Of a stretch of 16,600 nt of DNA, positions 7,028 to 14,243 are shown piece by piece (the first letter of the stretch is position 1; each line of letters opens with the position of its first letter). The stretch is from Corallococcus sp. CAG:1435 (lineage in GTDB: Bacteria > Bacillota > Clostridia > Christensenellales > CAG-314), in NCBI GenBank assembly GCA_000433775.1, contig HF998470.1:5415-22014 (forward strand). The letters are read 5' to 3'. The translations under genes and the position numbers were made by a program. Below the pieces are notes generated by a model. It did not search any database. It had not been told where the DNA came from and was given only the letters and a program-made list of their open reading frames with translations.

Positions 7028-7834
7028 TCAGAATTTCAGGTCGTAGTTTACAACGTCGCTACGGTCGATGACTTGTTTCATTTTTTCCACCAGCGTGGCA
7101 ATTTTTTCCTCGCAGGGGTCGTACAAGAATATCTTTTGGCACTTCGGGGACAAAAACTCGTACAAAGAATTTTCAAACACCAACAAAGGCGTGTCGGTGT
7201 GTTGCATTGCCAACTCTATTGCGGAATCGAAACTGTCCACAAACTGCGTTTCGGGAAACACTTTCAGTAACTCCTGCTGACGGGCGAAATTGCCCACCAC
7301 AAGCGACGCAACGGCGTATTCTTGGTGAAAATAATTGTCGGCGCAACTTTTGGCTTTGTCGTAGTCGGTGTTTACCTGATAAAACAAACTGTCGCCTATC
7401 ACGTTGTTGTAGGACAACAACGGCACGAAATTGTTGTTACCCACTGCACGGAAAAGTTCTTCGGTGGTGTCGTAGCACAAAATGGCGTCCACGTTGTCCA
7501 ACTTGTCAAGGCAACTGCCGCTTACAATACGCAACGAGTAGCCGTGTTTTGTCAACTCCTGCAACAAGCGGGATACAAACATATACTTGTCGGCAAGGCT
7601 CAACACAAAATCGTTGTTGTTGACGTACAACGCCACAATGTTGGTTTTTCCCGTTGCAATGTGCCGTGCGGAAAAATTGCAGGTGTAGTTGAACATGTTT
7701 ACTACCTGCAACACCTTTTTCTTTGTTGCCTCGCTTATACGCTTGTCGTCACGGTTGTTGAGCACGTAGGAAACGGTAGCGATGGAAAGCCCCGCTTCAC
7801 GGGCTATGTCTTTTATTGTAACTTTCTTGTTCAT
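7028..7834 (-). CDS. LacI/GalR-family transcriptional regulator with short effector domain
   Basis: A 268-residue DNA-binding regulator. The N-terminus is a canonical LacI helix-turn-helix: VTIKDIAREAGLSIATVSYVLNN at about 5-27, then ISEATKKKVLQ and a hinge-like SARHIATGKTNIVALYV at 54-70. The rest resembles a periplasmic-binding-protein fold (KYMFVSRLLQELTKHGY, then LDNVDAILCYD) but is about 60 residues shorter than the usual 330-340, with loss in the middle of the C-terminal half. The ligand cannot be predicted. No sugar transporter or catabolic gene is adjacent, so it may regulate itself or distant genes. It is transcribed from a consensus promoter ending six bases before the ATG. Confidence 0.92.
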   Translation of the reverse strand: MNKKVTIKDIAREAGLSIATVSYVLNNRDDKRISEATKKKVLQVVNMFNYTCNFSARHIATGKTNIVALYVNNNDFVLSLADKYMFVSRLLQELTKHGYSLRIVSGSCLDKLDNVDAILCYDTTEELFRAVGNNNFVPLLSYNNVIGDSLFYQVNTDYDKAKSCADNYFHQEYAVASLVVGNFARQQELLKVFPETQFVDSFDSAIELAMQHTDTPLLVFENSLYEFLSPKCQKIFLYDPCEEKIATLVEKMKQVIDRSDVVNYDLKF

Positions 7835-7840
7835 AGTAAG

Positions 7841-7869
7841 ATTATACCCACTTGTAAGATAATTGTCAA
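7841..7869 (-). promoter_or_regulatory. Perfect consensus promoter of the LacI-type gene (leaderless)
   Basis: Minus strand: TTGACA (7869-7864), 17-bp spacer, TATAAT (7846-7841), then CTTACT and the ATG at 7834. With usual spacing, +1 falls on or one base before the A of ATG, so the mRNA would be leaderless. On the plus strand the 10-bp near-repeats GTAAGATTAT (7836-7845) and GTAAGATAAT (7854-7863) overlap the -10 and the spacer and could be operator elements. Confidence 0.85.
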
Positions 7870-8182
7870 CACCAGCCGACGGTGAAGGTATTTTTTCCGC
7901 AAAAGACGCAAAAACGCCTTTTTACCTGCCGAATCTGCAAAAAGGTTTTCTGCGTACAGAATTCTGCTGTACCGTGGCAAGTAGCCTGCTCTTACAAAAC
8001 ACAGGGTGTCTGAAAGTATTGCAACGGCAAACAGATTCGCCAAAAAAAATGTGAAAAATCGCCGATTTACAAAACAAATTGAAAAATAGAGCAAGTCTGA
8101 AAGTGTCAACGTGTCTTTAACAAGACCAACAACCCGAAACAAGATGCACGGGAAAGGTACGGCATATTCCGCAGGCAACTTG
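7870..8182. other. Gap without a convincing gene, upstream of the LacI-type gene
   Basis: No frame here has a ribosome site, family motif or sensible ends. Small inverted repeats occur, for example GTACAG-AATTCTG-CTGTAC at 7954-7972 and an imperfect CACC...GGTG palindrome at 7869-7884 next to the regulator's -35. Their role is unknown. A minus-strand frame spanning 7831-8307 is discussed under rejected items. Confidence 0.5.
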
Positions 8183-8234
8183 AAAAAAAGCGACAACGCA
8201 GTGAAAACACGGTGTTTTTCCGTTGCTTTGTCGC
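8183..8234 (-). terminator. Strong terminator after the sugar transferase
   Basis: On the minus strand GCGACAAAGCA (8234-8224) pairs with TGCGTTGTCGC (8200-8190), ten pairs with one mismatch. The loop contains a second hairpin, AAAACAC-CG-TGTTTT. A run of seven T follows. It lies about 60 nt after the ancestral stop of the sugar transferase gene at 8294. Confidence 0.88.
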
Positions 8235-8293
8235 AAAAATACGCTACCGTAACAAAGTTTTTGCTACCTGATGAATTTTGACGCAAAGAAATT

Positions 8294-8970
8294 TCACTTT
8301 GCGCCATCCCTGCGCAAAACTGCCGGTATCGTAAGAAAAATCAATTTGAGGTCGAAGAAAAATCCCCGTTTGGACAGGTAGGCAAGTTCCTGCCGTTGTC
8401 TTTCCCCCGTTTCGTAGGTGGCGTTGCTCCTGTTTCGTAGGTGGCGTTGCTCCTGCCGTACACCTGCCAGTAGCCCGTCAGTCCGGGTTTCACCGAAAGC
8501 AATTTTTCCTGCTGATAGGGGGTAAAATTGTCCAGTTCCGCCTCCGTTATCGGACGAGGTCCCACTACGCTCAATGTGCCGAAAAGTATGTTGAAAAGTT
8601 GCGGCAATTCGTCGAGGGAAGTTTTCCGCAAAAATCTGCCCACTTTGGTTATTCGTGGGTCGTTGTCCAACTTGCGTTCCCTTTCCCACTGCTGTTTCTG
8701 CTGTGGTGTGAGGTACTTGTCGATGTTGCTTTCGGCATCGGCAAACATTGTGCGGAATTTGTACACAAAAATGCTTTTGCCTTTTTTCCCAACACGTTTG
8801 TCGCAAAACACCACTTTGCCTTTGGAAGAAAACGCCACAGCCAACGCCAGCACGGCAAACAGCCATGAAAGCAAAATTATCATCACAAAGGAAGACACGA
8901 TGTCGAAACACCGTTTGAAAAATGCGTAGACTTTTCCTCCCTTGACCACTATCTCTTGTTGTTGAACCAT
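8294..8970 (-). pseudogene. Polyprenyl-phosphate sugar-1-phosphate transferase, frameshifted by a 23-bp tandem duplication
   Basis: This family transfers a sugar phosphate from a nucleotide sugar to undecaprenyl phosphate at the membrane, starting surface-polysaccharide synthesis. From ATG 8970 (GGGAG upstream) the product has a single N-terminal membrane helix at about 22-46, KFRTM at 71-75, DELPQLFNI at 120-128, SVVGPRP at 134-140 and KPGLTGYWQVYGRS at 161-174. After TYETG (about 181) a 23-bp tandem duplication shifts the frame: 28 unrelated residues follow and translation stops at 8341 (209 residues). Removing one copy restores ERQRQELAYLSKRG and a terminal RDGAK ending at 8294, a 217-residue protein with the family's normal C-terminus. 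As written it lacks its last 36 native residues and is probably inactive. An in-frame ATG at 9165 exists but lacks family sequence. Confidence 0.93.
8409..8454. repeat. Two tandem copies of a 23-bp unit inside the sugar transferase
   Basis: Bases 8409-8431 and 8432-8454 are identical (unit begins GTTTCGTAGG and ends TTGCTCCT). The next base is G in both cases. The unit length is not a multiple of three, so gain or loss of one copy switches the frame. Confidence 0.97.
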
Positions 8971-9234
8971 GTTTTTCTCCCTGCCGTTTTCGGCATGTTT
9001 TTTCCTTTGTAAGTTGCCCGACAACGGGGAAACATTGAGGCAAACGGCTTGTTTGCAGACATCTGTTGCCGACAAAAAGCACCGTATTTGCCTTTCTTGC
9101 GAAGTATCGGCAACCAAGGCGTCGCCGTACAAAAAATTTTGATTATCCTTTACGTACCTTTGCATTTTACCCGTGAGCGTTTCCTCTGTTTTTACCGCTG
9201 CCGCATTTGACGGCGGTGTTAAAACGACTCCCCT

Positions 9235-9262
9235 CGCACAAATTTTGGCAAAAATTTGTGCG
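9235..9262. repeat. Perfect 12-bp inverted repeat at the predicted transcription start
   Basis: CGCACAAATTTT and AAAATTTGTGCG flank a 4-base centre (GGCA). It lies immediately downstream of the minus-strand -10 at 9264-9269, so it covers +1 and the first transcribed bases. It could be a repressor operator or a 5-prime hairpin of the sugar transferase mRNA. Confidence 0.8.
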
Positions 9263-9263
9263 G

Positions 9264-9292
9264 GATAAAACGGTTTGATAATAGTTTGTCAA
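9264..9292 (-). promoter_or_regulatory. Candidate promoter of the sugar transferase
   Basis: Minus strand: consensus TTGACA (9292-9287), 17-bp spacer, weak -10 TTTATC (9269-9264). The poor -10 suggests a promoter that needs an activator. A 0A-box-like site lies directly upstream. Confidence 0.55.
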
Positions 9293-9302
9293 ATTCGACA
9301 AA
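9285..9302. promoter_or_regulatory. Candidate 0A box / palindromic operator
   Basis: TTTGTC-AAATTC-GACAAA is a perfect palindrome with a 6-base centre. The minus strand reads TTTTTGTCGAAT here, containing the exact Spo0A-box core TGTCGAA (9300-9294). The site abuts and overlaps the -35 of the sugar transferase promoter and lies about 50 bp upstream of the lipid kinase -35. Confidence 0.5.
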
Positions 9303-9349
9303 AACCGACAGCGTTTTTCCGTCAAGTTGCCTCTTTTTTGTCTTTAAGG

Positions 9350-9378
9350 TTGGCAAAAGGTAGTTGATTTAGTATAAT
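9350..9378 (+). promoter_or_regulatory. Sigma-A promoter of the lipid kinase gene
   Basis: TTGGCA (9350-9355), 17-bp spacer, TATAAT (9373-9378). The predicted start near 9385 leaves a leader of about 24 nt with a weak AGGGTG ribosome site. Confidence 0.85.
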
Positions 9379-9408
9379 TACATCACATTAAACACAGGGT
9401 GCAGAAAA

Positions 9409-10281
9409 ATGAAGTGTGTAATCATCGTCAACAGCCTTTCCGGCAACAGCATGCTGGTGGATGTTAAAGGTTTGACGGAAGTTTTCGGTGAAGACGCCGA
9501 CATCATCTACATAAAGGAAGACACCGTGCTGAAAGACCTTTCCGCCTACCAAAGAATAGTGGCATGCGGTGGCGACGGCACACTCAATTCCGTTATAAAC
9601 TGCAAACTTTCCCCTTCGGCGCAGTTGTTTTACCTGCCCTACGGCACATTCAACGAAAGTCAGCACAATGCCACACAGTCCCCCCGACTGACGGAATTGG
9701 GAAAAATAGGCAAACGCTACTTTTCCTACGTGTGTGCGGCGGGAATTTTCACGCCTCTTGGGTACACCGTGTCGCCGGAGAAGAAAAAACGCTACAAAAG
9801 GTGGGCGTATTTCAGCAAAATTCTGAAAGAATACCGTGTCCACCGCATAAAGGCGCAGTTTTCCTTGGACGGAAAACCTTTCGAGGGGGAATACGCTTTG
9901 CTGATGGCAATAGATTCCCAACGCTGTTTCGGCTTCAAGTTTAACAAAATGTACCGACAAAACGACGGTTTGTTGCACTTTCTTGCCATAAAAGCGCCGT
10001 CCAAAAACGGTTTTTTAGGTGCGGTGCAACTGTTCTTTCCCCTGTTTAGAACCTTTTTTGTAGGGTTTAATAAACCGCACTTTTCCAAAAACATCATTTT
10101 TTGCCCCGTCAAAAGCGTGCCGTTGAATGTGGAAAGGACAGACTTTAACGTGGACGGCGAAAAAATCACGGTGGAAGGCAAAACGGAAATAAAGGTTTCC
10201 CACTGCCGATACAAGTTGGAAATTGTAAACAGAGCGCAGTGGCAACAAATGCAAAAGCAACTCAAAACAAGCAATGACTGA
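9409..10281 (+). CDS. Diacylglycerol kinase-like lipid kinase
   Basis: A 290-residue member of the DAGK catalytic family (DgkB/YegS/BmrU type), ATP-dependent kinases acting on diacylglycerol or related lipids. The nucleotide loop is VACGGDGTLNSVIN at 51-64. The second signature, usually PxGTxNDFA, reads PYGTFNESQHNA at 77-88, with Glu for the expected Asp. NVDGEK at 247-252 matches the conserved DGE segment near the C-terminus. A cytoplasmic protein with possible peripheral membrane contact; no transmembrane helix is obvious. It is the only large plus-strand gene and has its own promoter and terminator, diverging from the sugar transferase. It could phosphorylate diacylglycerol released during surface-polymer synthesis, but the substrate is inferred. 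Confidence 0.88.
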   Translation: MKCVIIVNSLSGNSMLVDVKGLTEVFGEDADIIYIKEDTVLKDLSAYQRIVACGGDGTLNSVINCKLSPSAQLFYLPYGTFNESQHNATQSPRLTELGKIGKRYFSYVCAAGIFTPLGYTVSPEKKKRYKRWAYFSKILKEYRVHRIKAQFSLDGKPFEGEYALLMAIDSQRCFGFKFNKMYRQNDGLLHFLAIKAPSKNGFLGAVQLFFPLFRTFFVGFNKPHFSKNIIFCPVKSVPLNVERTDFNVDGEKITVEGKTEIKVSHCRYKLEIVNRAQWQQMQKQLKTSND

Positions 10282-10478
10282 CAGCAACGCCCTGCCACTT
10301 TTGCGTTTTCGTAACCACGTTCGGCACCTTTGAGAGATTAGCCACCCAAAGACGTGAAAAAATGTTTTGCATTTGCAAATTACTCTTTGCCCTGTCCAAG
10401 GCACACAGTCGTTTTGCCTTGCAATGCTACTTTGACGAAAGCGACTTTTTCTTTGTGCAAAATTCTTTACATCAATAA

Positions 10479-10520
10479 AAACAACAACGGTTCCGTGCAA
10501 TGGCACGGGGCTGTTTTTGT
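10479..10520. terminator. Bidirectional terminator between lipid kinase and glycosyltransferase
   Basis: CCGTGC-AATG-GCACGG (10493-10508) extends through TT/GG wobble pairs. It is followed on the plus strand by CTGTTTTTGTTT and on the minus strand by a T-rich stretch (complement of 10476-10485). It sits between two converging genes and can serve both. The stretch 10282-10478 holds nothing else that I recognise. Confidence 0.82.
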
Positions 10521-10529
10521 TTGAAGGTG

Positions 10530-11582
10530 TTACTTGTCGGTTATTTCAAAGTAGTAGTCTTGCAATCTGTGCGCTTCCAACGCAATGTCGTAGCCGTACA
10601 ACGCCGTTTCGGCAGGTTCAGGTTGAGGTTGGCGCAACATTTCATCCAACTGCGCCGCCCAAAGAGAAGCGTTGCCCAAAGGCAAAAATCTGACGTATCC
10701 GCCCACGTCCACTTCCTGCGTTACCGTGTCGGCTAGCAGACATTTATTTCCGCAAGACTGTGCCTCTACCGCCACAAGGGGCAAGCCTTCGAAGCGTGAA
10801 GTCAGCACAAACACGTCGAAATGGGCGTAGCACTTTTCCACATCCTGCCTTTCGGGAAGAAACAATATTTTTTCGGGGGCAATTTTTTGCGCATATTTTT
10901 GCAATGCCTTTTTGTCCCTGCCCTCGCCCACCAGCACAAGTTGCACGTCAGAGCGCCGTTTAAGCAGTTGTTTGAACACGTCCAGCAGAAAAAACAAATT
11001 CTTCTGAAAGACAAATCTTCCCACAAATCCCACCGTTGGCACACTGTTGCCGGGGCGTTTGACGTAGCGGAATTTTTGTGTGTCGATGGCGTTTTTGAGC
11101 AGAAAAGCACTTTCGGCATGCTTTCCGTACAACCATTGAATACTTTTTTGACTGCAACCTGCAAGATTGGTGGCGTACAGCGTGCTGAAATGTTTCAAAA
11201 TGCTTTTTGCCACAAAAGCCACCCCTTCCTGCGGATGCGTTGTGGAATGGGCGTGGCACACCCTCACTGCAACGCCTGCACGTTTTGCCGCTTTCAACGC
11301 AAAAACCGAACGTGTCGTCATGTGAACATGCACAATGTCGTAGTTGTTTTGTCGGAAATACTTTTCCAGAGTTTTGACTGCACTCGGCTTGAAAATGTTG
11401 GGAAAGTGAAAGACTCTTCCCCCAAAAGAGGCTATTTCCTCATCGTAAGGTCCAGCCTCATAGGTGAAAAAGTCAAACTGCACCTTGGTGCGGTCGATGT
11501 GTCGGTAGTAATTCATCACACAACTCATCACGCCGCCCTGCGCACTGCCGATAACCTGCGCCACACGCAAAAAATTTTTCAC
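10530..11582 (-). CDS. GT4-family glycosyltransferase
   Basis: A 350-residue retaining glycosyltransferase of the GT-B fold, probably adding a sugar from a nucleotide donor to a lipid-linked acceptor at the inner face of the membrane. The N-domain has the acceptor-side glycine loop SAQGGVM at 13-19 and DIVHVHMTT at 82-90. The C-domain starts with VGFVGRFVFQKN at 184-195 and carries the E-x7-E motif SRFEGLPLVAVEA (E265, E273). No transmembrane helix is seen. Translation starts at GTG (11582-11580) with GAGGTGA overlapping the stop of the upstream ATPase gene, 8 nt away, so the genes are coupled. It closes the wzm-wzt-GT operon. Donor and linkage cannot be predicted. Confidence 0.93.
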   Translation of the reverse strand: MKNFLRVAQVIGSAQGGVMSCVMNYYRHIDRTKVQFDFFTYEAGPYDEEIASFGGRVFHFPNIFKPSAVKTLEKYFRQNNYDIVHVHMTTRSVFALKAAKRAGVAVRVCHAHSTTHPQEGVAFVAKSILKHFSTLYATNLAGCSQKSIQWLYGKHAESAFLLKNAIDTQKFRYVKRPGNSVPTVGFVGRFVFQKNLFFLLDVFKQLLKRRSDVQLVLVGEGRDKKALQKYAQKIAPEKILFLPERQDVEKCYAHFDVFVLTSRFEGLPLVAVEAQSCGNKCLLADTVTQEVDVGGYVRFLPLGNASLWAAQLDEMLRQPQPEPAETALYGYDIALEAHRLQDYYFEITDK

Positions 11583-11590
11583 TTTTCACC

Positions 11591-12382
11591 TCAGATATTG
11601 TAGGCGTCGCACACCGTTTGCGTGTCGCCCAGCATTTTCACCTTGCCGTTGTCCAACCACAAAACACGGTTGCACATTTCCCGTATCTGTTCCATGGAGT
11701 GGGACACAAACAGCACCGTTGTTCCTCCGCCCATAAGTTGGCGCATACGCTGCTTGCACTTTTCCTGAAAGTTTGCGTCCCCCACAGCCAAAATTTCGTC
11801 CACAATCAGTATGTCGGGATTGACAAGCGTAGCCACGGAAAACGCCAGCCTCATCATCATTCCCGACGAGTAGTTGCGCACAGGCACATTCATGAACCTT
11901 TCCAACTCGGCAAAACTAACTATTTCGTCGTACTTTTCCTGCAAAAACTTTTTGTCAAACCCCAAAATTGCGCCGTTGAGAAAGACATTTTCCCTTCCCG
12001 TCAGTTCGTTGTCGAAACCGGACCCCAATTCCAGCATGGGGGCGATTGTTCCGTTGCACACCACGTCGCCCTTGGTGGGGGTAAGTATGCCGGAAATTAC
12101 CTTCAACAAAGTGCTTTTACCCGAGCCGTTGCGTCCCACGATGCCCAGCACTTCGCCCTTTTTGACGGAAAAAGACACGTCGGACAACGCCCAAAATTCC
12201 TTGTAGTTGATGTCCCCCTTGACCTTGCGAGTTACAAATTCCTTAAGGGAAAATGCACGGTTGTCCATCAGCCGAAACTTCATGGAAACGTTGTCTACCC
12301 TGATGGCTTGGTCGACAGACAACTGTACGTCGAGGTGTTTTTTTACCTTCGGCAAAGCGTTTACTTTAAGTTGAGAATTCAT
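11591..12382 (-). CDS. ABC transporter ATPase for polysaccharide/teichoic acid export (Wzt/TagH type)
   Basis: A 263-residue ATPase that drives export of a lipid-linked polymer with the permease encoded upstream. Walker A is GRNGSGKST at 83-91, the signature YSSGMMMRLA at 171-180, Walker B ILIVDE at 191-196 and the H-loop VSHS at 226-229. APMLELGSGFDNELTGREN at 114-132 is characteristic of the Wzt/TagH/RfbE branch rather than of generic importers. It ends soon after the ATPase core, so it lacks the C-terminal carbohydrate-binding domain of O9a-type Wzt. The ATG follows a GAGGTG that is embedded in the permease stop codon (TGAGGTG), so the pair is translationally coupled. Confidence 0.94.
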   Translation of the reverse strand: MNSQLKVNALPKVKKHLDVQLSVDQAIRVDNVSMKFRLMDNRAFSLKEFVTRKVKGDINYKEFWALSDVSFSVKKGEVLGIVGRNGSGKSTLLKVISGILTPTKGDVVCNGTIAPMLELGSGFDNELTGRENVFLNGAILGFDKKFLQEKYDEIVSFAELERFMNVPVRNYSSGMMMRLAFSVATLVNPDILIVDEILAVGDANFQEKCKQRMRQLMGGGTTVLFVSHSMEQIREMCNRVLWLDNGKVKMLGDTQTVCDAYNI

Positions 12383-12391
12383 TTTTGCACC

Positions 12392-13822
12392 TCAGATGTA
12401 CATTACAAAATTGTTTTGCGTCTTGCGGAACACGAATCCGCCCACAAGAAGCATTATTATTGCGCTTGCCAGACACCAAACAAACCGTGAAGGGTCGGGA
12501 GAAACGCCCTGCATAATGCAGGTACGCACAAAATCGATGAAGTGAAACAGGGGGTTTGCCGTTTGCACCCACGAAAACTGCACGGGAATGATATCCGCAG
12601 GATAAAACACCGGCGTGATGTACATCCACAGCATGCACACCACTCCCCACAAAAACTGCGTATCACGGAAAAACACCATTGCCGAAGCCAGCAACAGTCC
12701 CAAACCGTAGCAAAAAATTGCCATGCACACAAAGGCGAAAAGTATCAGAATCCACGATACGGTGGGGAAAAGTCCGTTGATAAACACTATCAGAAACAGC
12801 GGAATCAACGCCAAAGCAAAGTTGATGGAGGAAGACACCGTGCGTGTCAGCGGATAGATGTACTTTGGCACAAACACTTTCGTTATCATGTGAGAGTTGC
12901 CCACAATGGACGTGAGGCACATGTTGCAACACTCCGTAAAGTAGTTGAACATTGTTACGCCTATCACAAGGTAGGCGGTGTAGTTTTCTATCTGCCCCCA
13001 ACTGCGAAATACATTGGAAAACACAAAGTAAAGCACAAAGGTGGTAAGCAACGGGTTGAGAAAACTCCACAAAACGCCCAACACGGAACGCTTGTACTTG
13101 GTTTTGAAATCTCGTGCCACAAGTTGATTTATCAGAAAACGGTACTTTGTCATGTCGGCAAAGCAATTCATAACAAAATTTGTGCCGTTTCTGCGGTAGC
13201 GCACTACGGCAACGACAAGCCCTGCGGCAACTACCGCAAAACCTGCAAGCACAATCCACCAGTAATTTGTGCCCAACCAAACGAAATCCTGTCCCTGAAC
13301 GGAAAGGTTGAGGGCAACGTTTGTTTCCGTTACGCCGTCGGAAAGGAAAAATCCTTCGTGAGGAGCAACACGGTAGAGGGGCGTCCAGCCGTCGCATTGC
13401 ACGGTGAGAAGCAGTTGCGTGTTTGCTTCCTGCAAAGGTTGGTCAAAGTCAATTTGACTTACGAAATTGCCGTTGCCAAGCGTTGTCTGTTGTTGCGCAA
13501 GCACTTGACCGTTGTCCGCACGGGAAAGAGTCATGGTAACGGTGGCTGTTTGCGTAAGTTGGGCGCTTTTCCACCCTAAACTGATTTTTTGCACACGCTG
13601 AACGGTTGTGGTGAAACGCTGGTAAAGCACATCCCTCTGTTCGTAGGGGGCTTGAACGCAGTTGAATTCCTGTTCCAGGGAAAATTCGCCGTCGGAAGGG
13701 CGATAATACAGTTGCTGTCCCATAAGAAAATACAGCGCAGTGGCAATCAGCATGTAGGCAACAAGCAAGCCTACAAACCAAAGAGCAATTTTCTTTTTGG
13801 ATAGTTGTACGTTTTGTTTCAT
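12392..13822 (-). CDS. ABC-2 polysaccharide export permease (Wzm/TagG type) with N-terminal extracytoplasmic domain
   Basis: A 476-residue permease, much longer than the usual 260-280. The start at 13822 (MKQNVQLSKKK, GGAG upstream) is preferred over an ATG at 13864 without a ribosome site. The C-terminal half, about 225-476, is the ABC-2 domain: FKTKYKRSVLGVLWSFLNPL at 239-258 is the classical Wzm/TagG entry, followed by about six helices and TPVFYPADIIP at 403-413. Ahead of it lie TM1 (12-34), a region of about 150 residues (35-187) rich in Thr, Gln and Val that is predicted to be outside and beta-rich, and TM2 (188-207). The extra domain could bind the exported glycan or a wall partner; this is inference. 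First gene of the wzm-wzt-GT operon. Confidence 0.92.
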   Translation of the reverse strand: MKQNVQLSKKKIALWFVGLLVAYMLIATALYFLMGQQLYYRPSDGEFSLEQEFNCVQAPYEQRDVLYQRFTTTVQRVQKISLGWKSAQLTQTATVTMTLSRADNGQVLAQQQTTLGNGNFVSQIDFDQPLQEANTQLLLTVQCDGWTPLYRVAPHEGFFLSDGVTETNVALNLSVQGQDFVWLGTNYWWIVLAGFAVVAAGLVVAVVRYRRNGTNFVMNCFADMTKYRFLINQLVARDFKTKYKRSVLGVLWSFLNPLLTTFVLYFVFSNVFRSWGQIENYTAYLVIGVTMFNYFTECCNMCLTSIVGNSHMITKVFVPKYIYPLTRTVSSSINFALALIPLFLIVFINGLFPTVSWILILFAFVCMAIFCYGLGLLLASAMVFFRDTQFLWGVVCMLWMYITPVFYPADIIPVQFSWVQTANPLFHFIDFVRTCIMQGVSPDPSRFVWCLASAIIMLLVGGFVFRKTQNNFVMYI

Positions 13823-14022
13823 AATTCTCCGAATACAATTTGTTTTGTGCTTTATTTGTACCATGCCTTGCTTAAAATAAGTTAAACATTACGCAAACAA
13901 AAACATTGCAAACACAAACCGACGCATCAGCAGGTTGATTTATGTAGATTCCCCGCATTTGTGCAACAGTTCACGTTTGCCTTTGCAAATTGTATTTAAT
14001 ATTCTTGTAAATTTGAAAGTTA

Positions 14023-14050
14023 ATTATAACAAAAAATTGCAATATGTCAA
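14023..14050 (-). promoter_or_regulatory. Sigma-A promoter of the wzm-wzt-GT operon
   Basis: Minus strand: TTGACA (14050-14045), 16-bp spacer, TATAAT (14028-14023). Predicted +1 near 14016 gives a leader of about 194 nt before the wzm ATG. Confidence 0.8.
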
Positions 14051-14168
14051 CAAATTGCACCCTACGCATTTTTGATGCTGTCCCAAATTTTCCCTAAGCG
14101 TGTTGAACCAGAAAAGTTGTTTTAACAAAAAACTGAAAAAAGCAACGGCAAAAATATCGGCGAAGTAA

Positions 14169-14220
14169 TTTTCAAAAGACGTATCGCATGCAGGCAAAAG
14201 CGGTTTTGACCTTTTGAAAA
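14169..14220. repeat. 10-bp inverted repeat upstream of wzm
   Basis: TTTTCAAAAG (14169-14178) and CTTTTGAAAA (14211-14220) are perfect inverted copies separated by 32 bases, about three helical turns. In AT-rich DNA this may be chance. Confidence 0.4.
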
Positions 14221-14243
14221 CAAGAAAAACGGCAAAAACTTTG

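Larger units (their letters stand above)
8971..9408. other. Divergent intergenic region with long leader of the sugar transferase
   Basis: About 440 bases between the divergent sugar transferase and lipid kinase genes. If the minus promoter at 9264-9292 is right, the sugar transferase transcript carries a leader of nearly 290 nt. It contains a hairpin at 9194-9217 (ACCG and CCG pairing with CGG and CGGT), GCAAAC-AAGCC-GTTTGC near 9039-9055, and GCCG-AAAA-CGGC just before the ribosome site. It matches no riboswitch class that I can recognise. Confidence 0.45.

Noticed and set aside
7831..8307. Minus-strand open frame of 158 codons after the sugar transferase
   Set aside because: It starts inside the native end of the sugar transferase, runs straight through the strong terminator at 8183-8234 and into the regulator's promoter. 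It shows no ribosome site or family motif.
8971..9165. In-frame N-terminal extension of the sugar transferase to ATG 9165
   Set aside because: The extension has no family similarity or membrane segment, while ATG 8970 has a GGGAG site and begins at the normal family N-terminus.
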